From positions 118,501 through 182,500 of the forward strand of contig CAJNDS010002599.1 in assembly GCA_905221605.1 (NCBI GenBank): DNA of 64,000 nt. Direction: 5' to 3'. The stretch comes from Symbiodinium natans. Taxonomy: Eukaryota; Sar; Dinophyceae; Suessiales; Symbiodiniaceae. Shown here piece by piece: positions 52,444 through 62,625 of the stretch; positions within the stretch are counted from its first letter, which is position 1, and every line of letters begins with the position of its first letter. The position numbers and the translations under genes were made by a program. The notes below the pieces were generated by a model. That model was given only the letters and a program-made list of their open reading frames with translations. It was not told the origin of the DNA and ran no database searches.

Positions 52444-54298
52444 GGAGACATCAACATCGACAATCTGGAGTTTACGAACGGCGAAGTTCTCCGGGCGTTT
52501 TCGCACATGTGGCAGGAATGCCGTTCGCTTTCTTTAAACATCTTCCAGATGGTTACGTTGGACACCTTGCCAGACCGAGCACTGCTAACGTGGAGTGTGC
52601 GCAAAGTGGCGCCAGTGGCAAGGCAAGCTGGTTTCATGATGGGCGCGTGGTCTTCCCATCCGCTCCCGGGCTTTGCCAGCTTGCACTTGACTGTGTCCTC
52701 CAACATCTCAGGTCTGTACATTGGTGTAAAGGATCCCCGGCTCAGTGGTCGAACCTTTGTTCGAATTACTAACCTGCACAGGGCTGACCTGACCTGGGCG
52801 CTTGGAACGCATGGACTGCCACTCATTCCGTACTTCGACGCTAGCTGCCATGGGTTTCGGGCTGGAGTTCGGCACAAGGTGGACCTACGTTGGAGTCAGT
52901 CCTTTCCAACTGCCTTTGTGGATGACGTTCCGATACTCGAAAAGGAAACCAAGGACATGTTGGCTGCCTGGCGCGACATCCAAGACGAAAGCTCTGCTCC
53001 GCACTTGGAAACTGCATTAAGTGACGTGGCGGGAGGTGCAAGTCAGGCGTCCGGAATCTCAGATGCTTTGCCTCCGGTAGGAGGGCTTTCCGACGAAGAG
53101 CCGCAGGTTCAAATGGTGGCCAGAGAAAACACCTTTCAACCAGAGCCCACCAGTGACGCGGGCCGGGGAATTAGCGAAGAATTGGAATTTCATCTTGAAG
53201 AGGCTCTGGATCTAGATGATCTGCGTCGAAACTCTGGCGAGGAGAACACCAGGTTGGAGCAGGCAAGGAAAAGACGGCTTCTGCCTGGTGCAGACACCAC
53301 CATGGACAACTTCAAAAGTTTCTTCAATGGTCTTTTGGAAGAGGCCGAACATGGTTTGGCAAATGTGCCTGAGTTGGCTTGCGAGGACGAGCCTAGCATT
53401 CCGGACAAGGTCTCTCGCATCCGTAGCAACATCCTGCGCAGGTTTCCACGCCTCGACGAAGCGTTGCTCCGGCTTGTCACAGGGGCTGTCACCGTCTACA
53501 GATTGCGGTTGACCGATCTGCATTTGAGAGAATTGGTGGTTCTGCTATGGATTGTCGAAGGGGTAAGGCATATGCGCTGTCACGCAGGCAATCTGTATTT
53601 TTTCAATCAGGGAGCTTTTGCATTGCACAAGGGGGTTCCCCCCCAGGGAACACTTGCGCGTTGCAAGCGCTTCTTCCTGCAGCTTGAGGGACTCTTCAGG
53701 TTGATGGGCGATGTCCGCATGACAAATGACGACGACGTCTTGAACCAAATCCAGCAGTTGTTGGAGGATCACAACAACTCCGCCAAGCAACTCCTTTTCG
53801 CGTGTGAAGACGCGGCGTCGGGTCACATCCCCAGAGCAGGCAGCGCTCACGGGTCTCGCAGCAGAGACGAACCACATGCAGACGCAGAAGTTGCTGCCGC
53901 AGTGCCTGGTGGAGGAAGTCGTTGCAAAGGACTCGCAGACGCTCTCACCAAAGCTGGTTACACCATGCAAAACGAGCTCCTGCGTGATCGGATGTTTGGC
54001 TTAGTGGTTGAATGGTGCGATAGTCCGCAGGTGCGCGCAGCGGGCGTGTCGTATAAAGACTGCGCATTCTTATACGATGTCACTCCTGGAGAGCACCTTA
54101 CGCCGACAAGAGGCGCGCCGGAGGACAACATCTACGTGCATATTCCTCATTCACTTCGCAGTAGCATTCCAGGCGACCCTCTGCTGGCAGCTGCTCATGA
54201 AGCTCTGGTAAAGTTCTACTCCGAGACATTCTGGCTGAACAATGACGCTACTTGGAAACCTGAAGCATACATGTTTTGCCATGGATTTGCAGCGAGCG
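52444..54298 (+). CDS. Helicase N-terminal region of the transposase-linked replicase
   Basis: The frame opens after a stop at 52441-52443 and runs to 54309; splicing near 54298 probably replaces the last codons. About 618 codons. The first 170 residues are unrecognised beta-rich sequence. An acidic, low-complexity linker follows (about 190-260). Residues near 390-425 read NLYFFNQGAFALHKGVPP, then a Leu/Phe-rich helix, a layout like the segment before the helicase in D5-type primase-helicases. The last part (FWLNNDATWKPEAYMFCHGF) leads directly into the helicase exon. No catalytic primase motif is obvious. I treat it as the N-terminal half of the same polypeptide as the next exons; separate translation cannot be excluded. 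Confidence 0.6.
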
Positions 54299-54409
54299 GT
54301 GCGCGTTGATTTACTCGAACTTGATTCAATTCAATTGATGGTGTGGTTTGAGTGTTACTTGACCTTGATTACGATTGTACTTGATATCAGAGTTTGATCG
54401 CCTGGCGAG
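54299..54409 (+). other. Predicted intron (about 112 nt)
   Basis: Both flanking frames are open and fit in phase if sequence from about GTGCGCG at 54299 to CGAG at 54409 is removed (one-base ambiguity because G is present at both borders). The joined protein reads FAASVFKCNQAAIALAKRGE. The intron holds stops in all three frames. Confidence 0.55.
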
Positions 54410-57400
54410 GTTTTCAAATGCAATCAGGCTGCTATCGCGCTTGCCAAGCGCGGCGAAAACATTGTTCGCTGCTTCATTGGCGTCAGCCCAGGAGGACCTT
54501 GGGAGTTCTGAAATGCTGTTTGTGCAAGTATGTTAGAAGTTATGATTGTAGGGATTAATTAAGAAGGCGAAAGAAATCTCGACTGTGACAGGCGTGGGTC
54601 AGTCGCTCTACAGTGGCCACCTTGATGCCGTGTATGGAGCCAATCACAGCTTCATCGACCCTAATATCTGGTATAACGAAGAGGAGATGAGAAAACAAGT
54701 GTCCCAATGCGCTGGCTGCTTCATCCTAACCGCCCAAGAGAAGCCGGAAACGGGGCGCAAGATGCGGGAAGATCTCTTCAAGAAAGCTTGCTCCGCTGAT
54801 GGGATAGCCGGTCGGCCACCATACGGCATGCGCACCAGGATGATAGAGCTGGTCTGCTGGTTGCGTTATGAGGTCAATAGCATGTTCACCCTGTCCGGCG
54901 TGACAGAGGGGAATTTCGCGTCCGCTTTTCGCCGGGCTTTTGTGTGGAAGCCGAACGCTCGTTTCATCGACCCCGAGATTATTGCAGGCGCATATCCAGA
55001 TGCAAACATGGACGGATATTTTTGCAAGAACGAGGAGCTCAAAGACTTCCTGCGCAGTGGTCCATGTATATTAGCCGCGCTTCGCCTACAACATGCTTTC
55101 GAGCTGCAGCATTCCAGAGAAAAATGCAGGCAAATGATCGAAGACTATGCTGCAAGACCGCTTACGGAGGACATGATGCGACATGCCTGTGGTTTGCCTG
55201 CGCGATGCCGGTCAGGAGAAAAGGACTCCCAAGCGGAGAATCTTCAGCTCCCGCTCGACAGCACAAGCCAGCAAGAAAGGGATGAACTAAAGAGGCAGCT
55301 TGCAAATGTACGAGACACCATTGTCCAGGAATGTCTTGCAAAAGAGAAGTCCATTTACACCAAGGGAATGATGAAATACCTAGTACTGCCGGCGGATCAC
55401 CCAAAAACAATGAGCAAAACCAGCATGTACGACGAGCTCGTTCAGCAGGGTTTTCTTTTGCTAGCGCACGGCGTTAGCGCGAAGTACAAGGATGGCACTG
55501 TACCACGGTTGGATCTGAAGTACAAGCTGGAGGAGCTTGTTCCGTTGAGAGCCACCGAGGCAGTTGTCACACATCGCGAGGTCCACGACCTTCAGGCTGC
55601 AAGGAACTATATGCAAGGCAACTCCGACAGAGAGGCGAACGTGGCATGTATGCTACAATATTTGCAAGAAAAGCACAAGGCCCTGAAAAGAAAAGGCACG
55701 GCTGGCAAGCACACTGCAGAGACGTTGGAGAGGATCGCAGATCTTGAGAAGTTCATTCGGAAGATCGAAACTCGAGAGGAAACGCACAACAGCCTGTTGC
55801 GACCGAGCGCGTGCAGGAAAGCGTTCACAGAGAATCGGACGCCTGTCAAGAAAAGAAGATTGACAACGAAGGGGTCCTCCTGCCAAGCTACTCCGGACCC
55901 AACTTCCCAACCCGATGTGCTTATTGACAACAAAGAGATCGAGATGACGTATGAGCGCGATTTCCAAGGTCTTATTCGCACGAGAGCTTACACCAGAGGC
56001 CCGAAGATTGGGGCGCAGAGAATGTCTCGCGTCCTACAAAGCATGGTCTGCTCGGGCACGCACGACTTGGATATTGAGAACTCAGTCTTTGTGATTCTGT
56101 ACCAGTTGCTGCTGAAACTCAACGACAACAATGTCATTCCGTCTGTTGTCATGGAGACTATGGAGTTGTGTACCAAGTCGCGAACTGACGTCTGTAGAGA
56201 CAAGCTGAAAATGTCGGTTGAGCAAGGCAAGAAGGTTCTTCATTGTGTACTTTTTGGAGGAAAAATTCCAGTTGCGCTATGCGACAACGCTTTTACGCGT
56301 AAGCTGCAGCAGACATCCATATACCTGCGTTGGACTGCCTCCTCTCTTATCACGGATGTTTACAATGCACTGGGTTCGATGCCTGAGAAAACTAACCCAC
56401 AGGCCTCCGCCTTGCACTACCTTTATGCGTGCGTGGAGGATTACATCTTGGAGACTTGGGCTTCGTCCTGCGCGGAGCTCCACGCGCCTGGACATTTATC
56501 TCTACACTTTGACGGCATCAGGGTCGGAAGATTTTCTTCGGAGGTTGATGTGAGCTCTCTTTGCAGAGAAGCTATGAGCGTAATCAAGGAGAAGACCAAG
56601 TTTGAGGTGAACATCGTCGAGAAACATCATTATCTGTTTCGCGCTCTCTGTCGAACCCCAGCGGAAAGCGTGGAGGCGCCTATGCAGCAGCAGGATCTGC
56701 ATCGACCCGGCAATTGTATCCCTCTGGCAGTTGCAAGACTGTTCGCTGACAGGCTTGAAGACATTCAAAAACTACTTGGAGAAGACAATCACAAAAACAA
56801 GGAAGCAGCCCAGCGCAGTTCGCGCTGCTATGCCTCAGTGCTGGAGCCCCTGCGTGTTGGGGTAAGGGCTGAGCCTGGGCTGAAGATTGCTGGCATGGGC
56901 AGCTACTTGCTGCACACGGATCACGACGGCAACCCTCACTGCGTTGCGTGTCGGGTAGGGGAGAACAACCTGGTAACCATGTGGGACGGCGTTTACAAAA
57001 CCACAATGTTGTTGCCTGAGCTATTGGCATTTGGCGAAAAAGCTATGGATGCTGGCTCGCTTGTGACTTTCGAGGTTCTAGGGACTATGGAGGACGCCGA
57101 GGATGAGCCAGCTGTTGCAATGTCAGACAACTCGTTGCTGGGCCTTCACGCAGGGGCAGGTGACTTGAACGAGGATTGGTCCGAATGCCTGCAAAACCAT
57201 TGCGAATGTGAAGGGCCGCAGCCAGGCTCGGATGACGAGTGTGGCTTGGTAACCCAGGACGAGGACGTTGAGCCGATGGTAACTGCAGGCAACAGACTAT
57301 TGGAGGAGCTTCGTAATGAAGTCCGGGCTGCAGCAGAGTCTTCTGAAAGGAATAAGCGCCGCTGTGTTCTATGTCCATTTCGTCAGTTTGGCAGGTCTGG

Positions 57401-57760
57401 CCGCGTGCAGCACCACATCTGCACTTACCATGTGGACAGGAAGCAGTTTACTTGCAGTGGGACAAAGCAGCTCAAGATCTGCTGCGCTCTTTTCGACCAC
57501 GACCAGCTTCAGGGCAGCATAAAGGGCTCATACCTGCAGCGCAGTGCCGATATTCTCAGAGCCACGGTGCAGCCAGCCCTTACGACCGCAACAAACGAAA
57601 TCGATAGGGACATTCGTTTAGTGCTGACTGGTAATGGTCCCGAATACTGGAGATTGACCACCATACAGGAGTCAAATGCTGTGAGACGCGTACGCAATCT
57701 GTACTATTCGCGTCAATTCGGTGAACTGGTGTATCGAGAGCTGCTAATGTGCCACGGGAA
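54410..57760 (+). CDS. SF3 helicase / polymerase-like / cysteine-protease-like / C2H2 polyprotein region
   Basis: Two exons, 54410-54494 and 54592-57760. Joined, they read GENIVRCFIGVSPGGVGQSL, an SF3 Walker A loop with Gln in place of the usual Lys. Numbering below starts at 54585. Then FIDPNIWYNEEE, CFILTAQE and a conserved EVNSM (Asn98), in the order of D5/P4-type helicases. A long middle follows with a Lys-rich helix region (about 350-450). DLDIEN (Asp494/496) and HFDGI (His641, Asp643) with a following Lys look like two metal-site motifs of a polymerase- or primase-like palm. A papain-fold-like set follows: GNC box Cys711, PHCVA His785, MWDG Asp801. Next is an acidic linker, then a C2H2 finger (Cys927, Cys930, His943 or 944, His949). 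The C-terminus runs into the DDE transposase. Helicase is the firmest call; polymerase-like and protease-like parts are inference. Confidence 0.7.
54495..54591 (+). other. Predicted 97-nt intron with a GA donor, splitting Walker A
   Basis: The left exon ends ...CCAGGAG and the intron starts GACCTTGGG; it ends GTGACAG before GCGTGGGTCAG. AG-G is found at both borders, as known for dinoflagellate introns, which also use GC and GA donors. Joining restores the Walker A glycines in frame. Confidence 0.65.
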
Positions 57761-57791
57761 GTGCAAGGCCGTGCCTCGTCGACAAACTTAG
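57761..57791 (+). other. 31-nt micro-intron or frameshift between zinc-finger and transposase parts
   Basis: The long frame stops at 57791, and the transposase frame is open from 57748. Removing 57761-57791 (starting GTGCAAGG, ending AACTTAG) joins them in phase as ELLMCHGNRCFRITGEKVSN. GT-AG ends and a length of 3n+1 fit an intron; 31 nt is very short, so a decay frameshift is the alternative. Confidence 0.45.
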
Positions 57792-58398
57792 CCGTTGTTT
57801 TCGGATCACAGGTGAAAAGGTAAGTAATGGTGTGATACTCACTGAGGCAAAAGCTAGAGTGGCAATGTCACTTGGCGTGGCCGGGTCTGAACTGCTGTCG
57901 CTCCTCCCTACTGATGTCCGACATTGGTGGCCCATGATCGAAGATATCTTCAATTCGCCAGCTGTCCAGAAGCTGAACTCTGAGATCATCGAGGCTTTCT
58001 GTGTATCGAATGAGTTTGGCGTGATATCCTTGGATGCCACTATCAAATGCTGCATGGGCATCATGGGGCAGGAGTCGTACCGTGCTTCGAAGCAGCGCAG
58101 AAACGCTGCGCCCTTCGACGATGAGACTGCCCTCAGACGCGTACTCACGGTGCGAGGGCGCACAGGCGCAGTCTTGGCCATGATTCCAGTGCCTTCTGAG
58201 AAAGCCGAAGATGTTTGTGCAGCCCTTAGCGAAGCTTTGCCTGCCAAAGGATTACAGCAGGTCCAGTGTGTTGCGTCAGACTGTGCCTCTATCAAGCTTT
58301 ACACTACTCTGCGACGCATCATGCCCAATTTGCAATGTCTGGCGCTAGACCCCATTCACCTACCCATCGTCTATGAGCAGCTCAGCTTGTTTTACTAA
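57792..58398 (+). CDS. DDE transposase, first part
   Basis: The frame runs on from the previous exon; the GTG at 57832 is not needed as a start. Counting from 57832, ISLDATIK carries Asp68 and CVASDCAS carries Asp150, 82 residues later. DPIHL follows with Asp173 and His176. This D...D...D-x-x-H series is the usual RNase-H-fold core of several cut-and-paste transposases. The frame ends in a stop soon after YEQ, where an intron should begin. Transposase would cut and join element ends in the nucleus. The superfamily is not identified. Confidence 0.7.
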
Positions 58399-58520
58399 AG
58401 CTTCGATACACAAAAAAGATTCCAGAAATGAGAAACCGAAGCTAGTAAAGTGACTTTTTCGCAAGAAGCACGCGTGTCACAGTTTTACTTGAGATGTCTG
58501 GATACAAAAGTTGCTAGAAA
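58382..58520 (+). other. Predicted intron within the transposase
   Basis: Stops in all frames separate the two transposase exons. The right border probably lies at AAAAG/GTACGC near 58520. The left border is near 58380 but shows no GT, so a non-standard donor is likely. Confidence 0.5.
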
Positions 58521-59513
58521 AGGTACGCAACATGGTGCAAGAAAACCGCGGGAGCAGTCTGTCTGCGTAAAATTATGGGCAAGATCAGCGCCGTGGACTC
58601 AAACCTCGCGCCGCTACACTGGGGCGATGTCTACAGAGGTTACAGAAGCGGCGCCAGCGGTCCACTGAATCACGCTGAGAGCGTGTGTCGAGACCTCATC
58701 GAGACTGGCGCCATGTCCAAGGTAAAAGCCCGACGCATTGTGGAGGAATTGGATAGCTCCAAGCCGTTCCTGTCGAGGCTTGAGTTCATCGAAGCTTTGG
58801 CTGCTCTATCTGCAACATTCCCCGAAGACATGAACAGAAAGGTAACCGGCGCCAACAAGCGTGTGGCGCATATCCTCTGGTGCGCCACAGATCCGGACCG
58901 TGCCGCGTGGCTTTTCAACAATCTCCGTTGGCGTCACAGCCTTGGCTCGCGTCTCAGAAATATACGCAAGTCGAAGAAATCGAGGCTTAGCGCAACCACC
59001 TTAACATCAATTTGTTGTCATCTATTAGTCTATGACCATTGGATCCAAGGTCGAAGAGCGCTGGCACTTCTGCCGTCAGGAACGTCCTCAAACGAAGCCC
59101 TTCACGCTGAGGTGAAGAATTGGTTTTCGGAGACACAGCAGATGCACCAAAGCACCCTGCGCCTCAAGCTCCTTATCTTGACCCTGGGAAAGCAGATTCC
59201 ACACTTCCTAGCTATGTCAAACCCAACCATCAGTCAGTGCTCCAGCAGAATCCTTCTGGCACGAGCGCTGGCAAACTCCCCCTGGACGGATGCTACGTGG
59301 CAGTCGTGGTGCAGCGAACTGAGCCACGAGGCTGAGGTGTCAAAGGCTAGGCTGCCCTATAACGATTTGCGTAAGGTCGAGGTGTCCAAGACTCGCAAAT
59401 GGAACATGAAGCGGCCAGCAGCTGCCAAGCCGAAGGCTCAAATCAAGAGAACCGTGTTCACACTCAAGCGCCAATCCAAGCTGCGCACTCAGGGCGTTCG
59501 CAAGTGTGCGTAA
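58521..59513 (+). CDS. DDE transposase, second part
   Basis: The frame opens after a stop at 58515-58517. It begins YATWCKKTAGAVCLRKIMGK, a Lys/Arg-rich helix that fits just after a DPxHL motif. The GTSSNEALHAEVKNWF motif supplies the catalytic Glu at 59094-59096. The C-terminus is strongly basic (PAAAKPKAQIKRTVFTLKRQ), which suits DNA binding or nuclear import. With the preceding exon it makes a complete D-D-E set. It ends with TAA at 59511-59513, followed by about 190 bp without a gene and then the right flanking repeats. Confidence 0.72.
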   Translation, partial: RYATWCKKTAGAVCLRKIMGKISAVDSNLAPLHWGDVYRGYRSGASGPLNHAESVCRDLIETGAMSKVKARRIVEELDSSKPFLSRLEFIEALAALSATFPEDMNRKVTGANKRVAHILWCATDPDRAAWLFNNLRWRHSLGSRLRNIRKSKKSRLSATTLTSICCHLLVYDHWIQGRRALALLPSGTSSNEALHAEVKNWFSETQQMHQSTLRLKLLILTLGKQIPHFLAMSNPTISQCSSRILLARALANSPWTDATWQSWCSELSHEAEVSKARLPYNDLRKVEVSKTRKWNMKRPAAAKPKAQIKRTVFTLKRQSKLRTQGVRKCA

Positions 59514-59700
59514 GAGAATGCAGATTAGTGATTGAGTGCAAGAGACGGCGTGCAGCTTCGACTTCGAGAATGTCTCAGATGAAGACAAAAAGGCTTTGTG
59601 TGCCTGAGTGCTTGGATTTGTTTGCATATATGTGTGGGTCTGACGGCTTGGTTCAACGAAAAATTAAGGCGCGCTCAAGGCATCCGTGGCTGCACGAGTG

Positions 59701-60350
59701 AGGTTGTCCTGCTGGATCGAGGTAAACCTTGGCAGTGCGAAGAGGATTGTTCTGCTGTGTCGAGGTAAACCGTGGTTGTGTGCAAGGCGGATTGTTCTGC
59801 TGTGTCGAGGTAAACCGTGGTTGTGTGCAAGGCGGATTGTTCTGCTGTGTCGAGGTAAACCGTGGTTGTGTGCAAGGCGGATTGTTCTGCTGAATCGAGG
59901 TAAACCGTGCAAGGCGATCTTTCCTACAGGATCGAGGTAAACCGTGGCTGTGCGAAGCGGATTGTTCCATTGGATTGAGTGAAACCGTGGCTGTGCGAGG
60001 CAGATTGTCCTGCTGGGTCGGATATTTTCCGCGGGATCGGGATAACCCGTGGCTGTGAGGCTGACTTTCGTATAGGGTGGAGGTATAAGCTGTTTACACG
60101 TGTGAACCGAGCTCGTGAGGTGGAGCACTGTTGTCATAGGGCTAGGTTCTGCTTTGGCACTTCTTGGCGAGCTTGTTTGGCTGTGTGAAGCAGATTGTTC
60201 TACCGGGTCGAGGTAAACCGTGGTTGTGCGAGGCGGATTGCACTGCTGAATCGAGATAAACAGTGGTTGCGCAAGGCGATCTTTCCTGCGGGATGAGGTA
60301 AACCGTGGCTGTGCGAAGCGCGAGGCAGATTGTCCTGCTGAATCCTGTTG
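59701..60350 (+). repeat. GAGGTAAACCGTGG repeat region, right flank
   Basis: The left part is a 45-bp tandem unit, GCTGTGTCGAGGTAAACCGT plus GGTTGTGTGCAAGGCGGATT. Three copies are nearly identical and about nine more diverge rightwards. Related to 47950-48430. The minus-strand frames through it are repeat translations. Confidence 0.88.
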
Positions 60351-60985
60351 GCTTAAGTGCAAAAAGGTGCGTTGTGCCCTATGAGGTTAGGAGTGTAGGA
60401 GGGTTCTTGGGTTTTTTTTCGGGTTCTTGGTTGGACCGGCCCCGAACTTCCCGAACATTTTCCTCATGCGCAGCAACCCTGGAGCTACCCATTTGCATCG
60501 GAGCAGCTCGGCAACTGTTAAGTCTTCTTATCGTTCTTTCAGTGCCCTCATCATCTAAACATCATCTTCTGTGTGGGAGCACGGCTGTATCACATAACCA
60601 TCATTGCGCGTGCTCATTCAAAGGACCGAGTTCTGCTTGTGGCCACGTGAGTGGCTTCTTTGCCACATTGGCGCAGGTAGCAGACGCCCCAAACCCTTAA
60701 CCTTACGACCCCATAGACTTCCTAGAGTGTTGCAGCGCTGCCCACGGCTTGCGCAGACGTTTTTTCGTCTCAAGTTTTTCAGCTCCTCGGCGCTATACTG
60801 CTCTGTGCCACGCCATGCCGAAGGCGTGGCAGTGAACATTCACCAACCTAACCATTGTTTCAGCGCAATGAGCAGGTTCTGTGCTATACCACAAGGCCTG
60901 AGCCGGAGATTACACATCGAACCCCTTTTCGTGTTCAGGAGAGTCGAAAGCAGCGCCGCGCCGCGCGCATGAGCGCATGGCAGCA
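60351..60985. other. No recognised feature
   Basis: Mixed-composition sequence with short open frames on both strands. None shows a known motif. Confidence 0.5.
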
Positions 60986-60989
60986 GAGC

Positions 60990-61526
60990 GAGGAGCGCAA
61001 ACCATAGGTGTCAGGCAAAACGGGTTTGCATATTTCTCACTCGGTTCAGGGAGGTGGAGGGGGCAGCTTGTTGCTGCGTGCTATGCCCAAGTTGCCAGGG
61101 CTATAACAGCGCACTTGCGGAGATCCTCGGTTTGTGCTTCGTGTTGTGATGCACTATTGCTTGGCCCCATATGATTTTCTAGATATACAGAATCGATCTT
61201 TCGCGCCTATACCACTTGTCACAAAGACAATCAGCTTCCCGGAGAAGCAGGGACAAGAGCGCTACTGTCCTGCCAAAGCAGCCATGCCTACTACAGACTG
61301 TAGGAAAATAAGCCCGGGAGGACCCAGAAAATAAATGGGATTGACAGCGACCCTCTCCCCCCCAAGCTTCATTATTAGGGAGGTGATATACAAACCCAAT
61401 CCCTTCCAAACAACTGCCATCAGGATTGGGAATCCTGGCATCGCTGGCAGTCCCAGTACGAATCTGCCGAGCCAGAGGCAAAGCGCCAGAAGGCCGTGGC
61501 CGTGAACTTGAACGTCGCTGGTCAGC
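60990..61526 (+). repeat. 537-bp tandem duplication, copy 1
   Basis: It starts GGAGCGCAAACCATAGGTG and ends GTCGCTGGTCAGCAG. Only about ten base differences from copy 2 were seen. Confidence 0.93.
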
Positions 61527-61528
61527 AG
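61424..61528 (+). CDS. Possible exon, copy 1 of a duplicated pair
   Basis: After CCATCAG, a possible acceptor, the frame reads DWESWHRWQSQYESAEPEAK and RQKAVAVNLNVAGQQ. Trp-rich then acidic/basic sequence is unlike the surrounding repeats. The same exon recurs 537 bp downstream with Tyr to Asp and Asn to Asp changes. No family recognised. Confidence 0.4.
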
Positions 61529-62063
61529 GGAGCGCAAACCATAGGTGTCAGGCAAAACTGGTTTGCATATTTCTCACTCGGTTCAGGGAGGTGGAGGGGG
61601 CAGCTTGTTGCTGCGTGCTATGCCCAAGTTGCCAGGGCTATAACAGCGCACTTGCGCAGATCCTCGGTTTGTGCTTCGTGTTGTGATGCACTATTGCTTG
61701 GCCCCATATGATTTTCTAGATATACAGAATCGATCTTTCGCGCCTATACCACTTGTCACAAAGACAATCAGCTTCCCGGAGAAGCAGGGACAAGAGCGCT
61801 ACTGTCCTGCCAAAGCAGTCATGCCTACTACAGACTGTAGGAAAATAAGCCCGGGAGGACCCAGAAAATAAATGGGATTGACAGCGACCCTCTCCTCCCC
61901 AAGCTTCATTATTAGGGAGGTGATATACAAACCCAATCCCTTCCAAACAATTGCCATCAGGATTGGGAATCCTGGCATCGCTGGCAGTCCCAGGACGAAT
62001 CTGCAGAGCCAGAGGCAAAGCGCCAGAAGGCCGTGGCCGTGGACCTGAACGTCGCTGGTCAGC
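61527..62063 (+). repeat. 537-bp tandem duplication, copy 2
   Basis: Nearly identical to 60990-61526. Confidence 0.93.
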
Positions 62064-62065
62064 AG
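61961..62065 (+). CDS. Possible exon, copy 2 of a duplicated pair
   Basis: Same 35-residue segment as 61424-61528, with the frame kept open and conservative coding. It then continues into a Cys codon (CAGCAGTGT) rather than into a third copy. Confidence 0.4.
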
Positions 62066-62144
62066 TGTGGCGACCGAAAACAATCATTTTATTTCGAATA
62101 AAGACACATTGATTCAAATATGCTGTCTTTGTACGTGCTTGCAA

Positions 62145-62335
62145 CTGGGGTTGGGCGCTCCACAGGCACTCTAGGGTTGGGCACTCCAGGCACACTCTGG
62201 GGCTGAGCGCTCCAGGCTCTGCGTTGGGCACTCCAGGGAGAATCTGGCGTTGGGCATTCCAGGGAGACTCTGGCGAGGGAGACTCTGGCATTGGGCACTC
62301 CAGGGAGACTCTGGTGTTAGGCATTCCAGGTATAG
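62145..62335 (-). repeat. About 26-bp TTGGGCACTCCAGGGAGACT tandem repeat
   Basis: About seven imperfect units alternating TTGGGCACTCCAGG with GAGACTCTGGCG. The minus-strand frames rich in Ser, Pro and Glu are repeat translations. Confidence 0.85.
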
Positions 62336-62625
62336 GCGAGGAGTAGGCCGGGCGAAGAGAAGAGTTGAATTCAAAATGTAGCAACCCAACACCGAAAGTG
62401 GAGAAAAAAACAAATCAAACATTTCGGGTGTCCCATTGGCAAGGACTTGCCAGCTTCCACCAAAGCAATCATGGTCGGAGACATGCAATGGTTGCATGGC
62501 GCTGCGCAGACTGAGTGGCGCAAAGTGATGTCGCGCATCTCGATGTGCATTAGCATTGGAGGTTGTTGGGAAACAAAGTCTCAGCGTGCGATTATTTTTT
62601 TCAACTCAGCCAAGGTTCAATCCCA

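Larger units (their letters stand above)
47950..60350 (+). mobile_element. Candidate large DNA transposon with its own helicase
   Basis: The region from the left GAGGTAAACCGTGG repeats to the right set is about 12.4 kb. It holds the F-box-like, helicase, polymerase-like, protease-like, zinc-finger and transposase exons on one strand. The flanking repeats lie in the same orientation, as subterminal repeats sometimes do. No terminal inverted repeat or target duplication was found by eye, so the limits are provisional. Confidence 0.45.

Noticed and set aside
59664-60362. Minus-strand frame of 232 codons with Thr-Ile-Arg-Leu-Ala-like repeats
   Set aside because: It reads through the 45-bp GAGGTAAACCGTGG repeat; the periodicity is that of the DNA.
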